Source of the DNA: Candidatus Pelagibacter sp.
GTDB lineage: Bacteria; Pseudomonadota; Alphaproteobacteria; Pelagibacterales; Pelagibacteraceae
Direction of reading: 5' to 3'
NCBI GenBank assembly: GCA_028139285.1
Contig: JAOINI010000009.1
Location: 1 to 40,008 of the forward strand
DNA: 40,008 nt
Below are positions 1-8,100 of the stretch, one piece after another (the stretch's first letter is position 1; every line of letters begins with the position of its first letter). Below the pieces are notes generated by a model, which saw only the letters and a program-made list of their open reading frames with translations, did not search any database and was not told where the DNA came from. A program made the translations under genes and the position numbers.

Positions 1-941
1 GTTAAAGGTTCTGCTGTAATAGCTACTAGTCCAGCTAGTGCACCGTTAAGCATCATCACAATATCCGTTTTTCCTCCGATTAATCTTGTAATTGCGGCTC
101 CGGTAAAAGTACCTGCAGCTCCAGCTAAATGGGTATTAACAGCAATTTTTGAAATTGCATTTACGTCATCAAAAGTTCCCATAGCTAATTGACTGAATCC
201 ATTAAATCCGAACCAACCAAACCATAGTAAAAATGTTCCTAAAGTTACTAAAGGAATGCTTGAGGCAGCAAAAGGTTGCATAGATTTTTTTTCACCCTTT
301 CTACCAAATCTGCCCTCTCTCGCACCTAATACGATTACTCCTGCTAGTGCTGCTGCACCTCCACACCCATGAACAAGAGTTGATCCAGCAAAATCTGAAA
401 AGCCACCGCTAGCTAACCAGCCGCCTCCCCATTGCCATCCCATAGAAATTGGATAGATAATTCCAGCCATGACAGCTGCAAAAATGAAGAATGGCCAGAT
501 CTTAATTCTCTCTGCTACTGCACCAGAGACGATTGAAGCTGTTGCACACACGAACATGGTTTGGAAGAACCAGTCAGAGTAGCCTGAATATCCTGTTTCA
601 GCATCTGACGAGTCTGTCCAAATGGTAAATGAACCTACATAACCACCTTCTGGCACTCCGTAAGCTAAATTATAGCCTACTAAAAAGAATACGAGTGAGC
701 ATATAGCGAATTTTCCTATATTTTTCGCGGCTATTGTCGATACACTCTTTGTAGTCACTAATCCACTCTCAAGCATACAGAAACCTGCTGCCATGAAAGC
801 AACTAGCACTCCACCTAAATAAAATCCTAGTGAGTTAAAAATATATTGTCCCTCTTGAGACATTGTAGTTTCTGCATAACTTTGAGAGCTGATTAGTAAA
901 GCAGAAATACAACCTAATAAAATGAAAGTTAATTTTTTCAT
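1..941 (-). CDS. amt: Ammonium transporter Amt (3' end outside window)
   Basis: Inner-membrane Amt/Rh channel that imports ammonium. I translated it without interruption for 313 residues from the ATG at 941 to the window edge, so the last quarter is missing, including the second pore histidine. A cleavable signal peptide (roughly residues 1-23, ending SYA) is followed by the Amt core. The motif DFAGSTLVH puts the first pore histidine at residue 191. It is a close paralogue of the amt at 1099-2391: the segments LVGYNLAYG, AERIKIWPFF and GWQWGGGW are shared. It follows that gene on the same strand after a 157-nt gap holding a hairpin, so it may have separate or attenuated expression. Its Shine-Dalgarno candidate is a run of five G four bases before the ATG. 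The family call is secure; substrate preference between the paralogues is unknown. Confidence 0.95.
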   Translation of the reverse strand, partial: MKKLTFILLGCISALLISSQSYAETTMSQEGQYIFNSLGFYLGGVLVAFMAAGFCMLESGLVTTKSVSTIAAKNIGKFAICSLVFFLVGYNLAYGVPEGGYVGSFTIWTDSSDAETGYSGYSDWFFQTMFVCATASIVSGAVAERIKIWPFFIFAAVMAGIIYPISMGWQWGGGWLASGGFSDFAGSTLVHGCGGAAALAGVIVLGAREGRFGRKGEKKSMQPFAASSIPLVTLGTFLLWFGWFGFNGFSQLAMGTFDDVNAISKIAVNTHLAGAAGTFTGAAITRLIGGKTDIVMMLNGALAGLVAITAEPL

Positions 942-1027
942 GTTTCCCCCTTTTTTTTGATGACTTGATATCAAATTTAAAAGTTTTGATGCATGAATTA
1001 AATGCATACGAGGTTTGTAAAATAAAT

Positions 1028-1060
1028 AAGGCCTGGACGGGGGATCCGGAACCAGGCCTT
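1028..1060 (-). terminator. G+C-rich hairpin between the two amt genes
   Basis: A perfect 9-bp inverted repeat (AAGGCCTGG at 1028-1036, CCAGGCCTT at 1052-1060) encloses a 15-nt loop and stands out in AT-rich surroundings. On the minus strand it follows the stop of the upstream amt by about 40 nt and is followed by a moderately U-rich stretch, so a terminator or attenuator is the simplest reading. On the plus strand it is also followed by a T run. The loop holds the palindrome GGATCC and, on the minus strand, five C that could pair with the five-G Shine-Dalgarno of the next amt. Confidence 0.65.
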
Positions 1061-1098
1061 ATAATTTTTCCCAACTAACGAGGGAGGGAACTGTTTAA

Positions 1099-2391
1099 TT
1101 AGTCTCTTATACCGTAAGCTATTACACCGACTTCTGCTTTGTCAGTTCCTAGTCTTTCAGCTTCTTTACTAATTCTTAATCCAACTGTATTTTTTATAAT
1201 TTGGAAAACAATTAGTGAGACTACGAATACGAACACCACAACTGAGATTGTTCCTAAGAATTGTGCTCCAAAAGTAACATCTCCATTTGTTAATGGCACT
1301 GCTAATGTACCCCATACTCCAGCTACTAAGTGTGCTGGGATGGCTCCAACTACGTCATCAATTTTCATTTTGAACAATAGTTTTGTTGAGAAGTACATTA
1401 ATACTCCTGCTATTGCTCCTATGAAGATTGCAGCTAACGGACTTGGTGTTAATGGCTCTGCCGTAATACCAACTAATCCAGCAATCGCGCCGTTTAGCAT
1501 CATCACTACGTCAGTTTTTCCACCAATTACTCTTGATACTGTTGCAGCGGCTAATACACCACCACCTGCAGCTAAGTTCGTATTGATATAAATTGTTGCA
1601 ACTGCTGAAACGTCTTCTAAAGTTCCAGAAGCTAACTGTGATCCACCATTAAATCCGAACCAACCTAACCAAAGTATAAATACTCCTAGAGTTGCTAACG
1701 GAATTGATGATGCAGCAAATGGTGCCATAGGTTTAGCCTCGCCTTTTCCAGAGAATCTACCAGTTCTAGCACCTAATACGATCGCACCTGCAAGAGCCGC
1801 AGCTCCTCCAGCAGCATGTACTAATGTTGAACCAGCAAAGTCTGAAAATCCAGCAACCGATAACCATCCGCCGCCCCACTGCCAGCCCATTGAAATTGGA
1901 TAGATAATTCCAGTTAAAATTGCGGCAAATAAGAAAAATGGCCAGATCTTAATTCTTTCAGCTAACGTACCAGATACGATTGACATTGTAGTAGCACAAA
2001 ACACCATTTGGAAAAACCAATCAGAACCATCAGAATATCCTGTCTCTAATGATGAGTTATCACTCCATGGTGTAAATGAGCCTATATATCCACCTTCTGG
2101 GATACCGTAAGCTAAATTGTAACCAACTAACCAGAACATTACTCCGGCAATTGAATATAAACCTATATTTTTAGCGCAGATTGCTGAAACAGATTTTGAT
2201 GTTACTAACCCAGACTCTAACATTGCGAAACCTGCGGCCATCCACATGACCAAGAAACCTGACATTAAAAATAATAGGGTATTAAAAATGTATTGTACTT
2301 CTGCAGACACTGTAGTCTCAGCATATCCAAGACCTGCAAAGCCAAAATAAATAGCTGCACCTGCGAAGAAGTATCCTAAGTATTTTTTCAT
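1099..2391 (-). CDS. amt: Ammonium transporter Amt
   Basis: Full-length 430-residue Amt/Rh family ammonium channel of the inner membrane. Residues 1-24 look like a signal peptide ending GYA, as in many bacterial Amt proteins. The twin pore histidines are visible as His192 in DFAGSTLVH and His354 in AHLVAGVWG. The conserved GWQWGGGW, GWFGFNGGS and MMLNGAIAGLVGITA segments are all present. Length is normal for the family. It is first in a tandem pair with a paralogue downstream at 1-941. A good Shine-Dalgarno (AAGGGAG) precedes the ATG. No glnK or glnB gene lies alongside within the window. In this lineage amt expression is expected to respond to nitrogen limitation, but I see no clear sigma54 or NtrC site. 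Confidence 0.97.
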   Translation of the reverse strand: MKKYLGYFFAGAAIYFGFAGLGYAETTVSAEVQYIFNTLLFLMSGFLVMWMAAGFAMLESGLVTSKSVSAICAKNIGLYSIAGVMFWLVGYNLAYGIPEGGYIGSFTPWSDNSSLETGYSDGSDWFFQMVFCATTMSIVSGTLAERIKIWPFFLFAAILTGIIYPISMGWQWGGGWLSVAGFSDFAGSTLVHAAGGAAALAGAIVLGARTGRFSGKGEAKPMAPFAASSIPLATLGVFILWLGWFGFNGGSQLASGTLEDVSAVATIYINTNLAAGGGVLAAATVSRVIGGKTDVVMMLNGAIAGLVGITAEPLTPSPLAAIFIGAIAGVLMYFSTKLLFKMKIDDVVGAIPAHLVAGVWGTLAVPLTNGDVTFGAQFLGTISVVVFVFVVSLIVFQIIKNTVGLRISKEAERLGTDKAEVGVIAYGIRD

Positions 2392-2485
2392 TACTAACTC
2401 CCTTGTTAAGCGAGCCTTATAGGATTTTAAAAACTGAAAAAGAATTGAATTGTCTTAATTTGAGCTATGCAGTTTTTGCAAGTAG

Positions 2486-2522
2486 TTTAGCCCTTATTTG
2501 AGATTTTCAAATAAGGGCTAAA
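2486..2522 (-). terminator. 16-bp hairpin after hup
   Basis: A perfect 16-bp inverted repeat (arms 2486-2501 and 2507-2522) with a 5-nt loop lies just downstream of the hup stop codon and upstream of the amt start. Position and stem strength suggest that it ends hup transcription or protects the mRNA 3' end. Neither strand has a good U tract after the stem, so a classical rho-independent terminator is not certain. Confidence 0.55.
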
Positions 2523-2530
2523 TTAAACGT

Positions 2531-2806
2531 TTATCGGTTAAACATTTCTTTCAAGCTTTTAGCTGGTAAAAACTTAACTTTCTGAGATGCAGCAATTTGA
2601 ATGGACTCACCTGTTCGCGGGTTTCTTCCTACCCTAGCTTTTCTTTTTGCTACTTTATAAGTACCAAATCCAGCTATTTTTACAGTGTCGTCATTCTTTA
2701 AAGCATCTAAAATTATAGTCGTTATTGAGTCAAAAGTTCTTTCAGCGTCAGCTTTGCTTTGACCTAATGTGGACGATATTTTTGCAACTAATTGTTTTTT
2801 GTTCAT
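2531..2806 (-). CDS. hup: DNA-binding protein HU
   Basis: Small basic histone-like protein of 91 residues that bends and compacts nucleoid DNA as a dimer. The family signature is nearly complete: GFGTYKVAKRKAR at 46-58, then GRNPRTGE at 60-67, where the proline of the DNA-intercalating arm sits, and a C-terminal KVKFLPAKSLKEMF. Length is exactly typical. It is a single-gene unit on the minus strand with a strong hairpin downstream and an AT-rich, dyad-containing region upstream. An IHF subunit is the main alternative; the overall sequence is closer to HU, and only one such gene is in the window. Confidence 0.95.
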   Translation of the reverse strand: MNKKQLVAKISSTLGQSKADAERTFDSITTIILDALKNDDTVKIAGFGTYKVAKRKARVGRNPRTGESIQIAASQKVKFLPAKSLKEMFNR

Positions 2807-2844
2807 TTATGCCCCTTAGTTATTTACTAATCTCTATAAAAATC

Positions 2845-2925
2845 CAATAAAATCAACATTTTTTTGGTGTTTCACGTAAATATCAACACAATATATTGTA
2901 TGGTCAAAAATCGTTGATTTTATTG
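2845..2925. repeat. 13-bp inverted repeat in the rseP-hup intergenic region
   Basis: CAATAAAATCAAC at 2845-2857 and its exact reverse complement at 2913-2925 flank a 55-nt spacer that also contains the 12-bp palindrome ACAATATATTGT at 2888-2899. The left arm lies where the hup promoter should be. It could be an operator, or a chance match in AT-rich DNA. Confidence 0.45.
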
Positions 2926-2948
2926 ACTTATTTGATCATAAAAATGGC

Positions 2949-4067
2949 TTAAAATAAGCCTAAATCTCTCAAATCATTAAATGTTGTAAAAAACATTAAA
3001 GAAAGTAGTAAAAAAAGACCGATTCGAAAAAAACCCTCCTGGGTTTTTTGAGTTAGAGGTCTGCCTAAAACCTTTTCAAAAGCATAAAACATCAGGTGTC
3101 CTCCATCTAACATAGGAATAGGTAACAAATTGATAAATCCTAAGCTAATCGATATGTAGGCCATAATACTTAAAAAAGCTATAAAGCCAAGTTTTGCAAC
3201 TTGGCCAGTGATTTTAGCTATTTTTATAGGGCCGCCTAGTTGAGTAGTATCTCCCGTACCCTTAAACATTGAAATAATAAAATTCCATGAAGCATCAATT
3301 ACAAACCAAGTCTCTTTAAAAGCATAAAGCAAAGCAGTTGCTGGGCCTAATCTTTCTCTATTAATCTCGTCATTTAGTGGAGCTATTTTTATACCTATAA
3401 TCTTTTTATTTGCTTTATTGCCTAAAGAATCCTTCCCTTTAATTATCTGAGGTTTTACAGAAAATGTAATTTCACTGTCATTTCTTAATATGCCAATGTC
3501 AATTATCTCTGATGAAGAGGAATTAATGAAAGCGGAAACTTCCATAATGCTATTTACATCTTTGCCATTTATAGATTGAATAATATCTCCTGACTTAATG
3601 CCTGCTTCTTCAGCAGGACTTTCCACTTGAACCTCTTGTATTTGAGCAGGAGTAAAATCTTTTCCGGCAAACATGTAAATGAATGCAAAAATAAATATTG
3701 CTAATAAAAAATTTGCAAAAGGGCCAGCCGCTACTATTATAGATCTTTGATATAAAGGTTTGACTACAAACAATTTTTTTTGATCTTCTTTGCTATATTT
3801 TTTTAATAATTCTTCTTGCTCTGCTTGGCTAAATACATTTCTATCTCCAAAAAATTTCACATATCCGCCTAACGGAATAAGACAAAACTTCCAACGAGTT
3901 CCTGACTTATCATTAAAGCCAAATATTTCCTTGCCAAATCCTATAGAAAAATCTGTGACTCCGACTCCGTACTTCTTTGCATAGTAATAATGGCCATATT
4001 CATGGATAAAAACTACAACTGTAAGTAGTATTATAAAAGGAATTATAAATGAAATTAAAATTTCCAT
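2949..4067 (-). CDS. rseP: Site-2-type intramembrane metalloprotease RseP
   Basis: M50 family zinc protease that cleaves membrane-embedded substrates, classically the anti-sigma factor RseA or signal-peptide remnants. The active site HEYGH (His22, Glu23, His26) lies in the first membrane segment. A single PDZ domain covers about 125-205. The third zinc ligand motif LDGGH is at 320-324 in a C-terminal membrane segment. At 372 residues it has one PDZ domain, where E. coli RseP has two. It is not beside dxr, cdsA or bamA, its usual partners. Its start overlaps the end of a lysR gene by 13 nt, and AAGG lies about 8 nt before the ATG. No sigmaE or anti-sigma gene is nearby, so its substrate is unknown. 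Confidence 0.92.
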   Translation of the reverse strand: MEILISFIIPFIILLTVVVFIHEYGHYYYAKKYGVGVTDFSIGFGKEIFGFNDKSGTRWKFCLIPLGGYVKFFGDRNVFSQAEQEELLKKYSKEDQKKLFVVKPLYQRSIIVAAGPFANFLLAIFIFAFIYMFAGKDFTPAQIQEVQVESPAEEAGIKSGDIIQSINGKDVNSIMEVSAFINSSSSEIIDIGILRNDSEITFSVKPQIIKGKDSLGNKANKKIIGIKIAPLNDEINRERLGPATALLYAFKETWFVIDASWNFIISMFKGTGDTTQLGGPIKIAKITGQVAKLGFIAFLSIMAYISISLGFINLLPIPMLDGGHLMFYAFEKVLGRPLTQKTQEGFFRIGLFLLLSLMFFTTFNDLRDLGLF

Positions 4068-4945
4068 TCGTTTACCTTGCTAAAAAGAAAATTTCTAAAA
4101 GCCATAAGTCTTGCATTATTTTTAAGTGATGCAGGATAAACAAAATGTGTTTCGGTAGGTTTGCCTGGCTCATTTGGTAAAACTTTTGTAATTCCACTTT
4201 GGTTGTGAGCTATATAATCAGGTAGCGCAGCTAAACCTACGCCGCTTTGAACTGCTAGTAATAAACCGTAAACACTATTTACTTTCATTAAGGACTTCCT
4301 TTTTTTCCCATCCTTCGAGCCAACTTTTAATACCCAATCAGGATTATAAACAGGTGATGGTGCTCCTTTGCCATAAGTAATAAATTTATGTTTATCTAAA
4401 TCTTTTAGTGTTTTTGGATAACCGTTTTTTTCCAAATATTCATTTGAGCCGTAAATATGATAATTAAAATCTACGAATTTTTTTTGTATCAAATTCAACT
4501 GTTTGGGTCTTCTCATTCTTATTGCTACATCAGCTTCGCGTGTTGCTAAATCAAGTTCTCTATCATCAAAAATTAATTCAATTTCTATGCCAGGATGTAG
4601 ATCCATAAATTCTTTAATTCTTGGAGTGAGCCATGTAGTTCCAAAACTCACTACGGTAGTTACTACGAGTTTTCCATTTAATTTATCTTTTTGACCACCT
4701 AAATTTGACTCAACATCTTTTAATTTAGAAATGACCTCATGAGCCGATTTAAAAAGATACTCACCATTTTCCGTTAGAACTAACCCTCTTGCATGTCTTT
4801 CAAATAATTGAACTTTAAGATCGGCCTCTAACCCTTGAATTTGGCGACTTATAGCAGACTGACTTAAATTAAGAATTGTTGAGGCTTTTGTAAAACTAGA
4901 AGCTTCAGCAACAGTATGAAAAATTTTTAATTTGTCCCAATCCAT
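4055..4945 (-). CDS. LysR-family transcriptional regulator
   Basis: Regulator of 296 residues. The winged helix-turn-helix is at the N-terminus (residues 1-65; the core reads FTKASTILNLSQSAISRQI), followed by a LysR substrate-binding domain from about residue 90. LysR proteins bind a small-molecule inducer and usually control a neighbouring gene. Here it lies between acuI (17 nt upstream) and rseP (13-nt overlap), all on the minus strand, so it is probably cotranscribed with both. The arrangement does not identify its target; acuI is one candidate. The effector cannot be read from sequence. Confidence 0.92.
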   Translation of the reverse strand: MDWDKLKIFHTVAEASSFTKASTILNLSQSAISRQIQGLEADLKVQLFERHARGLVLTENGEYLFKSAHEVISKLKDVESNLGGQKDKLNGKLVVTTVVSFGTTWLTPRIKEFMDLHPGIEIELIFDDRELDLATREADVAIRMRRPKQLNLIQKKFVDFNYHIYGSNEYLEKNGYPKTLKDLDKHKFITYGKGAPSPVYNPDWVLKVGSKDGKKRKSLMKVNSVYGLLLAVQSGVGLAALPDYIAHNQSGITKVLPNEPGKPTETHFVYPASLKNNARLMAFRNFLFSKVNEWKF

Positions 4946-4962
4946 TTATATATGATTATAGT

Positions 4963-5964
4963 TTATTTATTTGGATTTACTATAGCTCTTCCAAAAAACT
5001 CGCCCTTTAAAAGCTTTGGATAAGTATCTAAAAGTTCAGTAAACGAAAGTTCTTTAGTAAATGATTGAACTTTAGAAAAATCAATCAATTTGGCTGCTTC
5101 CCCCCAGACAAACTCTCTTCTTTTAATTGAAGATCCAGACGAATCGATACCCCATAATTTAACTCCCCTAATTATAAAAGGCATAACATTAGTATTGATT
5201 TTTATTCCTCCTGCATTTCCACAAGCGGCAATAATTCCACCCGGTTTTGTTTGGGCAAATATTTTTGTTAAAGCAGAGCCACCTACAGTATCAACAACTC
5301 CATCCCAAACTCCTTTTTCTAAAAGCTTGCTTTCTCCCTCAAATTCTTTTCTGTCAATAATATTTTTTGCACCTAAGTCTTTCAGATAATCATTTTTATC
5401 TTTTTTTCCTGTTACAGCATGAACGTCATATCCCATTTTAGATAAGATCATCACAGCAATACTTCCAACACCTCCAGTAGCACCAGTTACCAAAACATCT
5501 TTTACTTTTTCACCTAGCAACAATTCTTCTTTAGCTTTGACTGCAAAAGAACACAAAAGAGCGGTAAAACCTGCTGTGCCTAGCATCATAGACTTATGAG
5601 TATCTAAATCTTTTGGTATTTTAATTAAAAAGTTTGCGTCAACTTTAGCGTACTGAGCAAAACCACCAAAGAAAGCTTCTCCTACCCTAAAACCAGTCAA
5701 AATTATTTTATCATCTTTTTTAAATTTATTATCTTCACTTTCAACTACGGTACCTGAAAAATCTATACCTGGAACGAAGGGAAATTTTCTAACAATCTTG
5801 CCTCCATTATTTAAAATTAATGCATCTTTATAATTAAGACTTGAATAATCTATTTTGACTAAAACATTTCCATCTTTAAGATGACTCGTGTCGATTTCTT
5901 TAATTTCTCTTGTAAATTTTTCGTTTTGATTATCTATTACTACAGCTTTAAATTTTTGAGACAT
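4963..5964 (-). CDS. acuI: Acryloyl-CoA reductase-like MDR oxidoreductase (AcuI/YhdH family)
   Basis: Zinc-free medium-chain dehydrogenase/reductase of 333 residues. The GroES-like part contains SSLNYKDALILN and VPGIDFSGTV. The nucleotide-binding motif is GATGGVGSIAV near 160-170. This is the YhdH/AcuI subfamily pattern, whose characterised members reduce acryloyl-CoA to propionyl-CoA with NADPH. In marine bacteria that step detoxifies acrylate from DMSP breakdown. No DMSP demethylase or lyase is adjacent, so the DMSP link is an inference from the family and habitat. The gene starts one base after the folE stop and precedes lysR by 17 nt, fitting a folE-acuI-lysR-rseP transcript. A generic quinone reductase role is the alternative. 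Confidence 0.8.
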   Translation of the reverse strand: MSQKFKAVVIDNQNEKFTREIKEIDTSHLKDGNVLVKIDYSSLNYKDALILNNGGKIVRKFPFVPGIDFSGTVVESEDNKFKKDDKIILTGFRVGEAFFGGFAQYAKVDANFLIKIPKDLDTHKSMMLGTAGFTALLCSFAVKAKEELLLGEKVKDVLVTGATGGVGSIAVMILSKMGYDVHAVTGKKDKNDYLKDLGAKNIIDRKEFEGESKLLEKGVWDGVVDTVGGSALTKIFAQTKPGGIIAACGNAGGIKINTNVMPFIIRGVKLWGIDSSGSSIKRREFVWGEAAKLIDFSKVQSFTKELSFTELLDTYPKLLKGEFFGRAIVNPNK

Positions 5965-6579
5965 TTATTTTTTGATATATCTTAAATATCTATTTTGAAT
6001 ACCTAAGTCTTCTTTGAAAGACCCTAAAAAATAGTTAGTGACTGTAGTAGCTCTCTCTTTTTTGATGCCCCTCATGGTCATACATTGATGAGCAGCATCA
6101 ATAGTAACTGCCACTCCTTTCGCGTTTAATGAATTCATTAAAGTTTTAGCAATCTGCATTGTTAGTCTTTCTTGAGTTTGAAGTCTTTTAGAGAATATTT
6201 CTACCGTCCTCGCTAACTTGCTTAAACCTACAACCTTTTTGTTAGGAATATAAGCGACATGTGCTACTCCAATTATAGGTGCCATATGATGCTCGCAATG
6301 ACTTTCAAGTGTGATATTTTTTTCCACCACCATATCGTCATAACCCTCCACATCTCCAAACGTTTTGGATAAATCGGCTTCAGCATCTTGATGATAGCCT
6401 TTAAAATATTCCTTAAATGCTTTAATTACTCTCTTTGGTGTCTCAATAAGACCTTCTCTGTTTGGATCTTCTCCTATCCATTTAAGAATAGTTTTAAATG
6501 CCTCTTCGGCCTGTTTATCCGAAACTTCAGGCTTTTTTGAGGATGATTTATCTGCGTCTTTAACTAACTTCATAACCAT
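5965..6579 (-). CDS. folE: GTP cyclohydrolase I
   Basis: Converts GTP to 7,8-dihydroneopterin triphosphate, the first committed step to tetrahydrofolate and a possible route to queuosine precursors. The protein has 204 residues. Zinc ligands are visible as Cys95 and His98 in SHCEHHMAP and Cys166 in HQCMTMRG. The active-site region GLSKLARTVEIFSKRLQTQE is at 118-137. It abuts acuI with no gap and is divergent from hisI. The listed ATG gives MVMK; the ATG two codons on is equally possible. A folate enzyme fits the C1 economy served by the gcv operon elsewhere in the window. Confidence 0.96.
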   Translation of the reverse strand: MVMKLVKDADKSSSKKPEVSDKQAEEAFKTILKWIGEDPNREGLIETPKRVIKAFKEYFKGYHQDAEADLSKTFGDVEGYDDMVVEKNITLESHCEHHMAPIIGVAHVAYIPNKKVVGLSKLARTVEIFSKRLQTQERLTMQIAKTLMNSLNAKGVAVTIDAAHQCMTMRGIKKERATTVTNYFLGSFKEDLGIQNRYLRYIKK

Positions 6580-6647
6580 TAGGTTTTATAGGACATATTT
6601 GATTAATGCAAATTGCTATTTTGTCTTTTTTTCATTATTTTACCCTC

Positions 6648-7115
6648 ATGTTCAAAAAGAGAGAAAGCGTATTTGAGGTAGAAGAAGGAAAATTTCTTTC
6701 TCCTAAATTTGATAAAGATGGACTTATTCCGGTGACTACCACTGACAGTGGATCTGGTGAATTATTGATGCATGGTTACATGAATGAGGAAGCTTTAAAA
6801 AAAACAATTGAAACTAAAGAAGCTTATTATTGGAGTAGATCAAGAAAAGATATATGGCACAAAGGAAAAACAAGTGGTTTTGTGCAAAAAGTTATTGATT
6901 TAAGAATTGATGATGATCAAGATGCATTATGGATGTCAGTAGATATTGGAAATGGAGCGAGCTGTCATGTCGGATATAAATCATGTTTTTACAGATCAAT
7001 ACCTTTAGGAAAAATCAAAAATTCTGAAGCAATAGAGTTACAATTTAAAGAAAAAGAAAAAAAATTTGATCCTGAAAAAGTTTACAAAGGTCAACCAAAC
7101 CCAACAAAGTTATAA
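6648..7115 (+). CDS. hisI: Phosphoribosyl-AMP cyclohydrolase
   Basis: Third step of histidine biosynthesis: opens the adenine ring of phosphoribosyl-AMP. It shows YWSRSRKDIWHKGKTSG, matching the family WSRSR...KG-T-SG signature, and the metal-binding CHVGYKSCF segment. There is no HisE fusion, so the pyrophosphohydrolase is encoded elsewhere. An in-frame ATG at 6606 would add 14 mainly hydrophobic residues and leave only 26 nt to the divergent folE. I prefer the ATG at 6648 because it leaves room for two promoters and gives a normal N-terminus, but neither has a clear Shine-Dalgarno. It leads a three-gene run with the oxygenase (2-nt gap) and DUF2237. Confidence 0.92.
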   Translation: MFKKRESVFEVEEGKFLSPKFDKDGLIPVTTTDSGSGELLMHGYMNEEALKKTIETKEAYYWSRSRKDIWHKGKTSGFVQKVIDLRIDDDQDALWMSVDIGNGASCHVGYKSCFYRSIPLGKIKNSEAIELQFKEKEKKFDPEKVYKGQPNPTKL

Positions 7116-7117
7116 TA

Positions 7118-7726
7118 ATGAAAATAATAAGTCCATTTGGTCCAAAAATAGCTAAATTAAAATTTTCTAATAATTTAATAAATAAGATTAATGCAGAAGT
7201 TGATTTAATAGTAAATAAAAAAAGTTTACTTAAAAAACTTGATTATTCAAAAAAATTAGTTGGACGGGTAAAACAGGAATTTCAATTACCAAAACCTTTT
7301 ATAAAAAAAAACTTAGAAAAAGTAATATCTAATGAAGTAAAAAAATATATTTTTAAAACTATTGGAAAAAAAGTAAAAAAAATTTCAATTAAAAATTTTT
7401 GGATAGTAAGACAATTTAATAATGAATATAACCCAATACATTACCACGATGGACACATATCTGGTGTGGGTTACTTAAAAATTCCAAAATTTGTTTCAAA
7501 GGGCTATAAAAAATCAAAAATCGATGGCACAATCGATTTTATAAATGGAAATAAGATGTTTTTGAGTGATAGTATTTACAATCATCAACCAAAAGAAGGA
7601 GATGTAATTCTTTTTCCACATTATTTGATGCATACAGCGTATCCATTTAAATCAAGTGGGGAAAGAAGATCCTTTTCATTTAATCTGGAAATAGATAAAA
7701 AAATTGCTAATGTTTTTTCAAAATGA
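7118..7726 (+). CDS. Putative 2OG-Fe(II) oxygenase
   Basis: Protein of 202 residues resembling the small non-haem iron, 2-oxoglutarate-dependent oxygenases found in marine bacteria and their phages. The C-terminal half has the family pattern: HYHDGHISGVGYL at 108-120 with His108 and His110 as candidate iron ligands, His172 in LMHTAYPF, and Arg183 in the RxSxSFN-like segment that should hold 2-oxoglutarate. The N-terminal 90 residues are lysine-rich and not recognisable. It starts 2 nt after hisI and overlaps DUF2237 by 4 nt, suggesting translational coupling. The substrate is unknown; hydroxylation of a protein, sugar or small molecule is equally possible. Confidence 0.75.
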   Translation: MKIISPFGPKIAKLKFSNNLINKINAEVDLIVNKKSLLKKLDYSKKLVGRVKQEFQLPKPFIKKNLEKVISNEVKKYIFKTIGKKVKKISIKNFWIVRQFNNEYNPIHYHDGHISGVGYLKIPKFVSKGYKKSKIDGTIDFINGNKMFLSDSIYNHQPKEGDVILFPHYLMHTAYPFKSSGERRSFSFNLEIDKKIANVFSK

Positions 7727-8100
7727 GTAATGAATTTCAAAAAAATGTTTTTGGCGAGCCTTTAGAACCTTGCTCTAATGATCCATTAACAGGTTGGTTT
7801 AGGGATGGATGTTGTAATACAGATAAAAATGATAGAGGTATTCATACAGTTTGTGCAAAAGTGACAGATAAATTTTTACTTTGGTCAAAGAAGGTAGGTA
7901 ATGATTTGATTACACCTCATCCTGAATTTGGATTTCCAGGTTTGAAAGATGGTGACTGCTGGTGTGTTTGCGCAACTTGGTATGCTAGAGCTATTGAAGA
8001 GGACGCAGCATGCTCAGTTTATTTGAAAAAAACAAATATTAAGACTTTAGAACTTATACCAATTGAAAAATTAAAAAAATTTGCTGTAGATTTATCTTAG
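7723..8100 (+). CDS. DUF2237 family protein
   Basis: Conserved protein of 125 residues with the DUF2237 pattern across its full length: NVFGEPLEPCSNDPLTGWFRDG at the N-terminus with CC following, a HTVCAKVTDKFL segment, GNDLITPHPEFGFPGL, and DGDCWCVCATWY. Seven cysteines, several paired, suggest metal binding, but no biochemical function is known to me. It overlaps the 2OG oxygenase by 4 nt, so the two are probably coupled. Its 3' end overlaps the convergent TPR gene by 4 nt. Confidence 0.9.
   Translation: MSNEFQKNVFGEPLEPCSNDPLTGWFRDGCCNTDKNDRGIHTVCAKVTDKFLLWSKKVGNDLITPHPEFGFPGLKDGDCWCVCATWYARAIEEDAACSVYLKKTNIKTLELIPIEKLKKFAVDLS

Noticed and set aside
835..1074. 79-residue open frame on the minus strand across the amt start and hairpin
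   Set aside because: It overlaps the amt N-terminus in another frame and contains the intergenic hairpin; no family signal.
1139..1591. 150-residue plus-strand open frame antisense to amt
   Set aside because: It is a shadow of the conserved amt coding sequence; low-complexity composition, no domain.
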